Of a stretch of DNA of 64,000 nt, positions 17,795-25,608 are shown piece after piece. Where the stretch lies: positions 2,901,001 through 2,965,000 of the forward strand of contig NZ_CP034909.1 of the NCBI RefSeq assembly GCF_008932245.1, in the 5' to 3' direction. Numbering within the stretch: the first letter of the stretch is position 1; each line of letters opens with the position of its first letter. The notes under the pieces were generated by a model. The model searched no databases. It saw only the letters and a program-made list of their open reading frames with translations, and was not told where the DNA came from. The position numbers were made by a program, and so were the translations under genes. The DNA comes from Sinorhizobium alkalisoli (lineage in GTDB: Bacteria > Pseudomonadota > Alphaproteobacteria > Rhizobiales > Rhizobiaceae).

Positions 17795-19024
17795 ATGAGA
17801 GTAGATATTATTGAACACGTTGACGGTTTCGAAAAAATTCGCCGGGACTGGGAGCGACTATATCACGAAGATCCCGAGGCTCATGCCGGCCTGTCCTGGG
17901 AACGGCTGCGCAAACACTTTTCGCGCGCAGGGCGATGGTCTGTCCTGGCGCTGGGCGACGAGCAATCCGGCGAAGGGTATTGCGCGTTCCTGCCCTTTGA
18001 AGTGAAGACTTATCTCGACGAGAGCAGCGGGCTCTTCTGCGACGAGATCCTGATGCTCGGCAATTGCGACACCGGCCGCAGCGGCATGCTCTGCACGCCG
18101 GTGCTCGAGGGCGACGCAGTGGACGTCTGCGCCGGTTGCATCGGCATGGAGAACTGGGCGCGCATGAAAATGGAATGGCTCGAGCCTGTCTCCCCCCGGC
18201 TCGAACGATTGCTTCGGGCTTTTGCCACCGAGCGCTTCCTCTGCGAAGAAGCTGGCGGCGTCACGTGCCCCGGCCAAGGCGATCGCTATCACTCTCTGCT
18301 CATAAGCACGCGAAGCGGCCGCAATCTGCGCGGCTGCCTCAATCGCCGCAGCATCGATTTCGTCTTCGAACGTGCCATGGACCTGCACGCCCGAGGAGAG
18401 TTCGACCGGGCGGAGGCGGCTTATCATCAAGTGGCCAGATCGGCGCCCCGGCATATCCACGCCCGCTACGCGCTGGCGCAACTGTGCTGCGACAGGGGTG
18501 ACTATGCCGAGGCGGAGCAGATCTATCGCGGACTGCTTTCCCTCATGCCGCAGGGCGACCGGATCCTGCATCGGCTCGGCGACGCGCAGATGGGGCAGGC
18601 GCTATACCGCGACGCGAGCGAAACTTTCGAGAACCTGCTCGGTCGCCATCCGCACCTTGGCGTGATCCGCTACAAGCTGGCCGTGTGCCTGCTAGCAGCA
18701 GGGCAGAGGGAGGCGGCGATTGCCGTCTTCGAAAGTTTTGAAGACGTCGTGTCCGATGATCCGGATCACATGCGGTGCAAGGCGAAATCACGCGAGGCGC
18801 TATGGTATCTCGGCACATTGGCGGACTCGCAAAGCCGGCACGCCGATGGCCAGACGCCGGAAGGAGCGGAAGAGGCCCGCCACCCTTCGCCCGCCGTAAG
18901 GCGCGCGAATCCGCTCGGCCTCGCCAAGCCGCTTCTCAGGCCTTCACTGCCCCGGGGCGTTTCGACGCATCTGCATGCAAGGGCGTCGCTTTACGGAGGC
19001 TTCGGCTCGAGACTGAAGCATTGA
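17795..19024 (+). CDS. CelD-like N-terminus fused to TPR domain
   Basis: 409 residues. Residues 1-~170 resemble the start of CelD/BcsL-type GNAT proteins (FEKIRRDWERLYHEDPEAHA, then a SWERLRKHF segment and VLALGDEQSG), but the second half of that fold seems missing. Residues ~190-330 are tetratricopeptide repeats (ARGEFDRAEAAYHQVARSAP, DRGDYAEAEQIYRGLLSLMP). The C-terminal ~60 residues are Pro/Arg-rich and disordered. CelD-like proteins occur in polysaccharide operons and TPRs mediate assembly, so a role in the surface-structure programme of this region is plausible but unproven. It stands apart with its own A/T-rich upstream region. Confidence 0.65.
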   Translation: MRVDIIEHVDGFEKIRRDWERLYHEDPEAHAGLSWERLRKHFSRAGRWSVLALGDEQSGEGYCAFLPFEVKTYLDESSGLFCDEILMLGNCDTGRSGMLCTPVLEGDAVDVCAGCIGMENWARMKMEWLEPVSPRLERLLRAFATERFLCEEAGGVTCPGQGDRYHSLLISTRSGRNLRGCLNRRSIDFVFERAMDLHARGEFDRAEAAYHQVARSAPRHIHARYALAQLCCDRGDYAEAEQIYRGLLSLMPQGDRILHRLGDAQMGQALYRDASETFENLLGRHPHLGVIRYKLAVCLLAAGQREAAIAVFESFEDVVSDDPDHMRCKAKSREALWYLGTLADSQSRHADGQTPEGAEEARHPSPAVRRANPLGLAKPLLRPSLPRGVSTHLHARASLYGGFGSRLKH

Positions 19025-19051
19025 CAAGCGCATTCCAAAATGGGGGTGGAT

Positions 19052-19549
19052 TCACCGGCGCCGAATGCGGGCGATGATGCCGGCATGCGACGACAGGCAG
19101 GCGCCGGCCACCAGCAGGAAAAGCACGACCCAGAGCGCTGGTACCGACAGAGGCAGCAAGGACCAATCGCCGCTGAGAAGCTCAGGAAGGGAGAGGCCGG
19201 TAAGCCCGGCCTGTGCGCTCGACGCCCGCACCACGCCGAACATCGACGCGATCAGCGCGACATGCGCGTGAACGAAACGACTTCTCACATAACGGTCCGG
19301 CCGGGCGGCAAGGGGGATGCCCAGCGCTGCGGCAGTCAGCAGCGCCGCCACGGCCGCCTCGAGGCCGATACCGTCGAGCAGCAGGAAGGCCGGCTCGCGC
19401 ACCACCGGAAGGATCGTCATATAGAGCGACCAGGCGATTGCACTCGACGGAAATTGTGCCAAGAGAAGCATGCTCAGGAGAAATGCCGCGGCCAAGGCAT
19501 AGGCAAAGGACGGTCCGAGTCGAACAAGAGTGAAAACCCAGGAGCGCAT
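19052..19549 (-). CDS. Small hypothetical membrane protein
   Basis: 165 residues with about four hydrophobic spans (FAYALAAAFLLSMLLLAQF, AVAALLTAAALGIPLAA, a span near 95-115, and LWVVLFLLVAGACLSSHAG), ending in a positively charged IIARIRRR tail. AAGGA lies 9 bases before the ATG. The family is not recognised. It converges on the TPR gene and diverges from the lipoprotein gene. The alternation of hydrophobic spans and charged loops supports a real gene. Confidence 0.6.
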   Translation of the reverse strand: MRSWVFTLVRLGPSFAYALAAAFLLSMLLLAQFPSSAIAWSLYMTILPVVREPAFLLLDGIGLEAAVAALLTAAALGIPLAARPDRYVRSRFVHAHVALIASMFGVVRASSAQAGLTGLSLPELLSGDWSLLPLSVPALWVVLFLLVAGACLSSHAGIIARIRRR

Positions 19550-19921
19550 AGGACGTGCATCCTTTTCGGTTGAAGGCGGCCTTTTCGGCGCCAGCGCCGC
19601 GCCTTTGATCAGACACGCAAATGCTCGCTATAGCGCCTCGAATCGCTGCATCATATGAGCCGGCGCTTAACCGGAGCTTACCACCGTTCATTGCAAAGAA
19701 CGGCCGAATCACCTTGCTACATTCCAGGCCGACCGATTCGCTCTTAACGCGTCGCCTCCCCGTCAAATTCCGTGGGAGGAGACCAAGGGAGACAAAGAAA
19801 TGTGTCTCTTTAATGCTACTCGCCAGTCCAATTCTTCATTTGTTAGCTTTTCTTGGCGAAGAATTCTCGTGAGGACCGGCACCCGCTTGGCTAGGATGCA
19901 CCCGTAAGTTTGGGGGTAGGT
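19550..19921. other. Divergent intergenic region
   Basis: 372 bases between a membrane-protein gene and the TadD-like gene, without a supported gene. The A/T-rich part at 19790-19870 is the likely promoter zone for the plus-strand lipoprotein gene. Confidence 0.35.
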
Positions 19922-20449
19922 ATGATCGCATTGCAGGTTGGATCACGAATCGCATGCCTTACGTCGCTGCTGGCCGTCGGAATTTTCCTGGCGGGATGCC
20001 AGTCCGCCGCTTTCGACGACGTGGCCGCATTCGGCGATAGCGCCAAGACGCTGGAGGACGACTCGGCGGTCGCATTTTACAAGAACGATGAGCTGATCAC
20101 GAAGGGCAAGCTACAGTTCAAAGAAAAGAACTACGGCAAGTCCTACGCCATCTACAAGCGCGCGGTGGCGGTATTCCCTCAGGATCCGGCCGCCTGGCTC
20201 GGCTTTGCCGCCTCTGCGGACATGATCGCCCGGTTCGACACGGCGGACAGAGCCTATGTGCAGCTCTCGAAGATGATCGGCAATACCCCGGTCTATTACA
20301 ACAACCTCGGCTACTCCCATCTTCTGCGCGGCGACCTGCCGAAGGCGCGTCGTTATTTCCTCAAGGCCTATGAGCTCGACCCCGCAAACGAGACCACTGC
20401 GACCAACCTCGAATTGATGAAGAACAGCGTGAAGTACGCCCAGCGCTGA
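19922..20449 (+). CDS. TPR lipoprotein, TadD-like pilus assembly protein
   Basis: 175 residues from the ATG at 19922 (GGGGG 7 bases upstream; a TTG four codons earlier is possible). The signal peptide ends in the lipobox LAGC near residue 25, so the protein is lipidated and probably outer-membrane bound. Residues ~60-165 carry TPR units (KGKLQFKEKNYGKSYAIYKR, then VYYNNLGYSHLLRGDLPKAR). Small TPR lipoproteins of this type are TadD, the pilotin-like assembly factor of Tad pili. The main Tad cluster lacks another tadD, which fits, though this gene lies about 5 kb away from it. Confidence 0.72.
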   Translation: MIALQVGSRIACLTSLLAVGIFLAGCQSAAFDDVAAFGDSAKTLEDDSAVAFYKNDELITKGKLQFKEKNYGKSYAIYKRAVAVFPQDPAAWLGFAASADMIARFDTADRAYVQLSKMIGNTPVYYNNLGYSHLLRGDLPKARRYFLKAYELDPANETTATNLELMKNSVKYAQR

Positions 20450-20753
20450 CGGTTGCCGGCCGGCACGGATCGCGACCGGAGGCGGCTTGCTCAACCAGCC
20501 GCGGCTAGCGCATCGGCCCGAAAATCGTACCCGATTTTCGGAAAGCTCGATGCGCAGATTCAAAGCGTTACAGCGACCTTTGCGCGTCTGAAAAGACGCG
20601 CGGCGCTGTAACTGCGCATTTGATAATATCTGAAAGAAAAAGCGCATCGTCTGGGTTCACTCAGGCGATGCGCGTCATTGCGGGCTGAAGCGCGCTTACA
20701 GGGCTGCGCGTCTTGAACCGCGCAGCCCTGTATCACTTTGAACTGCCCCGTCC
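20450..20753. repeat. Two palindromic elements downstream of the TadD-like gene
   Basis: A 304-base gap. Element one (20510-20555) has CGCATCG/CGATGCG outer arms around CGAAAATCG/CGATTTTCG. Element two (20567-20612) has GTTACAGCG/CGCTGTAAC arms around GCGCGTCT/AGACGCGC. The second's core recurs in the hairpin at 50884-50909. These look like rhizobial intergenic palindromes and could also end transcription from both flanking genes. Confidence 0.6.
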
Positions 20754-21797
20754 TCACGGACGCTTTTGCAGAATGCCGTAGATGATGTTGCGGTTTTCAC
20801 CGAATTCCACGCGCGCATCGAACCTGTTGCGGTCGACGCTCGCATTGATGATCCTCCACATGTCGCTCTCCGAACGCAGCAGCAGTGCCCAGTTCATGAG
20901 AGTCTCCATGTAGCCGTCGTCGCTGATCTCGTCGGCGAAATTGGCGAACAGAAACACGCCGTTGGGCTTCAGCATTTCAAGGCACTTCTGCGTCAGCTTC
21001 ACCGCCACCTTGTCGGCGAGATAGTCGTAGAGACCGGCAGCGTAGATGAAGTCGAACTGGCCGAGGTCGTATCCCCTGGTGAGCAGACCGCGAACCGACC
21101 CGTCGATCGCTTCGATGCAGGTTCCGTTGAAGTCGCGCGCGATGGAGCCGACGCTCAAGGGGTCCTGGTCGAGCGCCACCCAGCGTTTGATCCGCCCCTC
21201 TTTGAGGGCGACGGAGCGGTCAGCCTCCCGCAGATGACCGGCGGCGATCGTGAGGACTTCCGTTTCGCCGCCCCGCTCGCTCGCCACCGCATCGACATGC
21301 CGGGTCAGGAGATCGCGCCTTTCGCGAACGGCAACAGAGGACGGCGCATTGCTGGTGTACTTGTAAAGGGCGCGCCCAAGCGGCGAGGCCTTTTCGATCG
21401 CTTCCGAGGTGCTCGGATGACTATAGATGAAATCGATCAATTGCGCGTCGCCGGAATAGCCGCGCGGTTTCTCGAAGGACCAACGGGTGAAGGGATCCTC
21501 GTGAAAGAAATCCGCGAGCGGATGGTTCTGCACCAGCGGCACGAGCTCCTGCCAGACGCTCGGATCGAATTTGCCGCGCATGCCGTGAAGCGCGCCGATC
21601 AACTGGTGAAGGATGGCGGCCGGGTCCCGCCCCTGCTCGACCTGCTGGCGCGCGATCGACAGCACGAGCGCGAGCTCGGCCTTGCCGGTTTCGAGTTGCT
21701 TCTCGTGCTGGGCCGTTTTGGCGGGAGACAGTTCGGTTGTGATGGACTCAGGGGTGATCAGGCTTTCGCCGTCGAAAAGAATCTGAATTTGGGTCAC
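20754..21797 (-). CDS. SAM-dependent methyltransferase, PhcB-like
   Basis: 347 residues from a GTG at 21797, preceded by GGATGAG; a TTG at 21860 has no ribosome site, so the longer form is less likely. The N-terminal half is helical and holds a FHEDPFTRWSFEKPRGYSGD motif; the C-terminal half is a class I methyltransferase (EVLTIAAGHLREAD as motif I, FDFIYAAGLYDYLAD, LKPNGVFLFANF). Proteins with this layout have been named as relatives of Ralstonia PhcB, maker of the 3-OH-palmitate methyl ester signal; that link is from memory and is only a hint. It diverges from a GGDEF-EAL gene and has a CtrA-type box directly upstream. Confidence 0.65.
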   Translation of the reverse strand: MTQIQILFDGESLITPESITTELSPAKTAQHEKQLETGKAELALVLSIARQQVEQGRDPAAILHQLIGALHGMRGKFDPSVWQELVPLVQNHPLADFFHEDPFTRWSFEKPRGYSGDAQLIDFIYSHPSTSEAIEKASPLGRALYKYTSNAPSSVAVRERRDLLTRHVDAVASERGGETEVLTIAAGHLREADRSVALKEGRIKRWVALDQDPLSVGSIARDFNGTCIEAIDGSVRGLLTRGYDLGQFDFIYAAGLYDYLADKVAVKLTQKCLEMLKPNGVFLFANFADEISDDGYMETLMNWALLLRSESDMWRIINASVDRNRFDARVEFGENRNIIYGILQKRP

Positions 21798-21811
21798 GCG
21801 AAACTCATCCG

Positions 21812-21827
21812 TTAATAGATTGTTAAC
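21812..21827 (+). promoter_or_regulatory. CtrA-type box TTAA-N7-TTAAC
   Basis: The sequence TTAATAGATTGTTAAC matches the CtrA consensus exactly. It lies 15 bases upstream of the methyltransferase's GTG and about 250 upstream of the GGDEF-EAL start. If the longer TTG start were used it would be inside the gene. Confidence 0.35.
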
Positions 21828-22074
21828 AATATGCTCAAGTTTGGAAGATGCGCCAGACAAGGATAAAGTTTTCGTAGAATATGGTTAACAAGCTCTCCCA
21901 TTGATCCATTCTGCTACGCTGACGCAAGAGCTTCTGTTCTTCCCGAATTCAGCAAAACTTAATCGACCTGTACTATTGTGCCGAACAATGTTGCCCGACG
22001 TGCAGGGTTTTCCATGATCACGCCAGATTGAACTGTCTGATGCGGTATCAACTTCAGGAAGAAAAGACCCGGAA

Positions 22075-24093
22075 ATGGACAGGCGACGTAACGCGATGGA
22101 TCGGTGCATGAAGCACACGTTGACCGATATGATTGAAGTCGATCTCGATAATGACCCGCCGAGACCGGCCTCGAGCGAATTGCTGAGCCTCTATCACGAG
22201 GAAGGCGAAGGTGCGCGCAAACAGGCGACCAGACAGGGGTTCTGGACGGCCGTCGGCGTCTATCTCCTGTTTTCGGTGACGGATGTGCTGCTGGTGCCGG
22301 ACGTCGCCGCTTTGACGATCGGGGCCCGTTTCACGATTTCGATCGTTGCGCTCATTATCCTCGAAACACAGTACCGCCTGAACGCCACCGCGAATTCGAT
22401 CGATTGCACCGCCGCGGCCGCACTGGTCGTCGCCTATGCGGGTTGGCTCTATCCGGCGATGATGACGTCGGACACCGAAAGCATTTCCTACTATATGGTC
22501 TTCGGCGCCATCTTCATGATGAGTGTCAACCTGTTCTTCAGCTTCAGGTTTCGACTGTCCCTCTTCGCATCGATAACGATACTTCTGATCTTCTTTGCCG
22601 CGGTTCTGTCTTTCCCCCCCGCGGAGGTTTCCTATCGGCTCGCATTCGGCACCTTCAACGTCTCCTGCTTCATCTTCACCTCCTATGTGAACTGGAAGCT
22701 CAACCGGGAGCGCTACAAGGTCTTCCTCAATGCCGTCGAGGCGAGAATCCAGCACAAGGAGGCGTCGGAGCGCGGAAAGGCGCTGCTGCGGCTGTCGCAC
22801 ACCGATTCGCTGACCGGTCTCAACAACCGCCGCGCCGTGGACCAGACGCTGCGGGACTATTGGAGCGACTGGCAGAGGCGCGGAAAGAGCTTTGCAGCAA
22901 TCCTCATCGATGTCGATTTCTTCAAGAAATATAACGACTACTACGGCCACCAGGAAGGGGACCGCTGCCTTGTCCTGGTCGCCAATGCCCTGAAGGGATC
23001 GATAGAGGCCTGCAACGGCTCCATCGGCCGCTACGGCGGCGAGGAGTTCATCGTGCTTGCGCATATGCAGACAGGCGAAGAGGCCGCCGAGCTCGCGGAA
23101 ACCATTCGCCGCAACGTCGAAGGCCTGGCCCTGCCGCATCAGGAGCGGCGCGACGGCATGTCCGTCGTCACCGTCAGCGTCGGCGCCGCCTTCACCCGCA
23201 ACCAGACGGGTTCGAAGCTCGAGAGGCTTATCCACGAGGCCGACCGCGCGCTCTATAGCGCCAAGGCAAGCGGCCGCAACTGCGCGCGCCTATTCGACCC
23301 CAGCGATCCCCTGACCAGCGACGAGAGCGAGAACATCGCGGCACTGCTGAAGATCGCGATCGATCAGGATCTCGTCTCGATGGTCTACCAACCGATCTGC
23401 AACGTCGCGTCCGGCAGAATCGACGCCGTCGAGGCGCTGATGCGGCTCAAGATGCTCGACGGTACCGCCGTCCCACCCAGCCTTTTCATCCCGATCGCCG
23501 AACGCACCGGCGTCATCCTGGAACTCGGACGCTGGGCGATAAGGACCGTTTGCCGCGAAATCCTCGCGGTCGATCGCGTTCCGGTCGTCAGCGTCAATGT
23601 CTCTCCGATCCAGTTGAAATCGCCCGGCTTCGCCGCTTCCGTCGCGGCAATTCTAGGTGAAACCGGAGTCGCCGGAGCCCGGCTGGCGCTCGAAATCACC
23701 GAGGGGCTGGAGATGGAAATGCATTCGGACGTCCTGCGCTGCATCAGCGACCTGAAGACCCTGGGCGTCCGCATCTGGCTCGACGATTTCGGCACCGGCT
23801 TCGCCGGCCTGTCATGGCTGCGGCTGATCGATTTCGACACGGTGAAGATCGACCGTTCGTTCCTTCACGATTGCGACACCTCGAGGGGCAAGGCGATGCT
23901 GAGGGATATTATCGGTCTCGTGCGAAACCGCGGCCACAAGATCCTCGTCGAAGGCGTGGAAACCGAGGACCAGATGGGGCTCATGCGGCAGTTCCGCATA
24001 GACCAGGTCCAGGGCTTCCATGTGGGCCGCCCGAAGCTGGCGGAGAATCTCCGGCTGAAGGCCGCCGCAGGCGCCCAACTGACGCGGGCATGA
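22075..24093 (+). CDS. Membrane GGDEF-EAL protein (c-di-GMP turnover)
   Basis: 672 residues. About six membrane spans occupy residues ~60-210. The diguanylate cyclase domain (~255-410) has an intact RYGGEEF active site (~318-324), while the usual RxxD inhibitory site five residues earlier is absent. The phosphodiesterase domain (~425-665) has QPI, EALMRL, SVNVSP, EITEG, DDFGTG, KIDRSF, EGVET and QGF, so its catalytic residues look complete. It could both make and break c-di-GMP at the inner membrane, setting the switch between motility and attachment; its place between surface modules fits. Later ATGs at 22096 or 22108 are possible starts. Confidence 0.92.
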   Translation: MDRRRNAMDRCMKHTLTDMIEVDLDNDPPRPASSELLSLYHEEGEGARKQATRQGFWTAVGVYLLFSVTDVLLVPDVAALTIGARFTISIVALIILETQYRLNATANSIDCTAAAALVVAYAGWLYPAMMTSDTESISYYMVFGAIFMMSVNLFFSFRFRLSLFASITILLIFFAAVLSFPPAEVSYRLAFGTFNVSCFIFTSYVNWKLNRERYKVFLNAVEARIQHKEASERGKALLRLSHTDSLTGLNNRRAVDQTLRDYWSDWQRRGKSFAAILIDVDFFKKYNDYYGHQEGDRCLVLVANALKGSIEACNGSIGRYGGEEFIVLAHMQTGEEAAELAETIRRNVEGLALPHQERRDGMSVVTVSVGAAFTRNQTGSKLERLIHEADRALYSAKASGRNCARLFDPSDPLTSDESENIAALLKIAIDQDLVSMVYQPICNVASGRIDAVEALMRLKMLDGTAVPPSLFIPIAERTGVILELGRWAIRTVCREILAVDRVPVVSVNVSPIQLKSPGFAASVAAILGETGVAGARLALEITEGLEMEMHSDVLRCISDLKTLGVRIWLDDFGTGFAGLSWLRLIDFDTVKIDRSFLHDCDTSRGKAMLRDIIGLVRNRGHKILVEGVETEDQMGLMRQFRIDQVQGFHVGRPKLAENLRLKAAAGAQLTRA

Positions 24094-24169
24094 GCTTGCC
24101 GCAGCACTGCGTTTATGACGGCGGCATATTTAGGCGTAGCGGGAACGTCGACGATTTTTCCTGCGCCGC

Positions 24170-24885
24170 CATCCTCGGGCTTGACCCGAGGATCCAATCG
24201 CAAGCACCGTCCCCGCATGGTCCTGTCCGGACTGCATATGCTGTCCTTCCAACGTTAGGGGAGGTTTGTGCGTGGATCCTCGGGTCAAGCCCGAGGATGA
24301 CGGAAGAGGGATGACGGGGCTTGCAATCCGCAGTCATCCTCGGGCTTGACCCGAGGATCCACGCACAAGCCCTACCAAAGCTCGAAATAGAGGTCCCGCC
24401 AGCCCGGATTCATCTTCTCGATGAGTTCGATCTTCCATTGCCGGTACCATCGTTTGAGCGATTTCTCGCGCTGGATGGCAGTGCCGATCTGCAGATGTTC
24501 CTCATACCAGACGAGCCGGTCGCATCCGTATTTCGACGCGAAGCCGGGCGTCATGCCCTCCCGATGCTCAAAGATGCGGCGCTCGAGATTGGAGGTGACG
24601 CCAATATAGAGCGTTCCTCTCTTCTGATTCGTGACGATGTAAACATATCCGGCCATGCGGGGGGATGATGCTTGTGCATGGATCCTCGGGTCAAGCCCGA
24701 GGATGACGGCGGAGGAGGTGTCATCGACAATCCCGCGACGCGCTGAGGATGCCGCACCCGTTCCTCGTCGGCTGCGGCGCGGTCATACATCCTTCGGGGA
24801 CAGCCTTCGGCGCCTCAGGAGCCACGGTACGCTTTGCGTCTTAACCTCTCCTCCCCCGTCATCCTCGGGCTTGACCCGAGGATCC
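24170..24885. repeat. Five copies of a 26-base palindrome around the GIY-YIG gene
   Basis: Copies at 24170-24195, 24274-24299, 24335-24360, 24680-24705 and 24860-24885, each with 9-base arms ATCCTCGGG/CCCGAGGAT and a 5-base loop. Loop direction alternates: copies 1, 3 and 5 read CTTGA; copies 2 and 4 read TCAAG. The third and fourth bracket the GIY-YIG gene within 11 and 23 bases. Confidence 0.9.
24372..24656 (-). CDS. GIY-YIG nuclease family protein
   Basis: 94 residues, a complete minimal GIY-YIG domain of the UPF0213/YhbQ type. YVYIVTN and LYIGVT give the two catalytic Tyr strands, the ERRIFEHREG segment supplies the Arg and His, and EEH plus the KSLKRWYRQWK helix follow. It is a single-domain protein with no added DNA-binding part, so substrate is unknown. 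Immediate palindromes on both sides suggest it travels with, or acts on, those repeats. It lies between the GGDEF-EAL gene and the end of the Tad cluster and is unlikely to share their function. Confidence 0.88.
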   Translation of the reverse strand: MAGYVYIVTNQKRGTLYIGVTSNLERRIFEHREGMTPGFASKYGCDRLVWYEEHLQIGTAIQREKSLKRWYRQWKIELIEKMNPGWRDLYFELW

Positions 24886-24899
24886 ACGTACATCGCGCT

Positions 24900-25463
24900 C
24901 TACCGCACCTTGCGAAGAATGAGCTTGCCCTCGGGCGAGATCGAGCGCTCGTAGCGCGGCAGGTCGGCGATCGACGTGCCGCCGCTTTCAGCAGCCGAAG
25001 TATCTTCCGCCACATCCGGGCCACCGGCCGGAGCCCCGAGCGAAGGCGCGAGGCGTTGCGTGACGCCCTTGCCCGGCGCGCTCAGGATGACGGAGCCGCC
25101 GGAGGCCGGCGCCGCGAAGCGTACGCCGCCGTCGAATTTCCCGATTTCCTTCCGCAGCCCTTCCAATTGCTGACGGACGATCGCAAGTTCGTCGGCCTTG
25201 GCGCCTTGCACGACATGCCGCCCCTGCTTCTCGATCTGCAGTTTCAGCCCGTCGATCGAACGCTTGACCGCAGCGATGGCCTCCCGGCTTTCGCGCACAT
25301 CCGCGGCATTCTTCGCGGTATAGAGCAGCATGCCGGCATTCAGCGGCAGGAACACCACCGCCAGCGCGATAAAGGGCGCGAAGCGCGACCGGGCGGGCTC
25401 CTCGGCAACCCCTTCGCGCCGTACGCCATCGAGTTCCACGTCGACATTCGCCAAGCTGACCAT
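24900..25463 (-). CDS. Single-span coiled-coil protein at the end of the Tad operon
   Basis: 187 residues from the ATG at 25463, with GAGAGG just upstream. A short cytosolic N-terminus, one span (~30-48, FIALAVVFLPLNAGMLLY), a coiled coil (~50-110, SREAIAAVKRSIDGLKLQIE), then a Gly/Ala/Pro-rich disordered part and a conserved-looking end (RYERSISPEGKLILRKVR). Family not recognised. It is the last gene in line with the Tad genes, about 145 bases after the AAA ATPase, and could be an anchoring partner of pilus assembly; this is inferred from position only. Confidence 0.65.
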   Translation of the reverse strand: MVSLANVDVELDGVRREGVAEEPARSRFAPFIALAVVFLPLNAGMLLYTAKNAADVRESREAIAAVKRSIDGLKLQIEKQGRHVVQGAKADELAIVRQQLEGLRKEIGKFDGGVRFAAPASGGSVILSAPGKGVTQRLAPSLGAPAGGPDVAEDTSAAESGGTSIADLPRYERSISPEGKLILRKVR

Positions 25464-25608
25464 GCCTCTCACTCCGCCGCCAATCGCATGTCGCCCAAAA
25501 GTGCGCAGCGGTTTTGGGGCAACGACATGCACAAAAAAACAATCGCAGGCCGAAGCCCTCGAACATATCCCCGGGGGGCCATGCAGGGCGAAGAGGCATC
25601 ATCCACGC

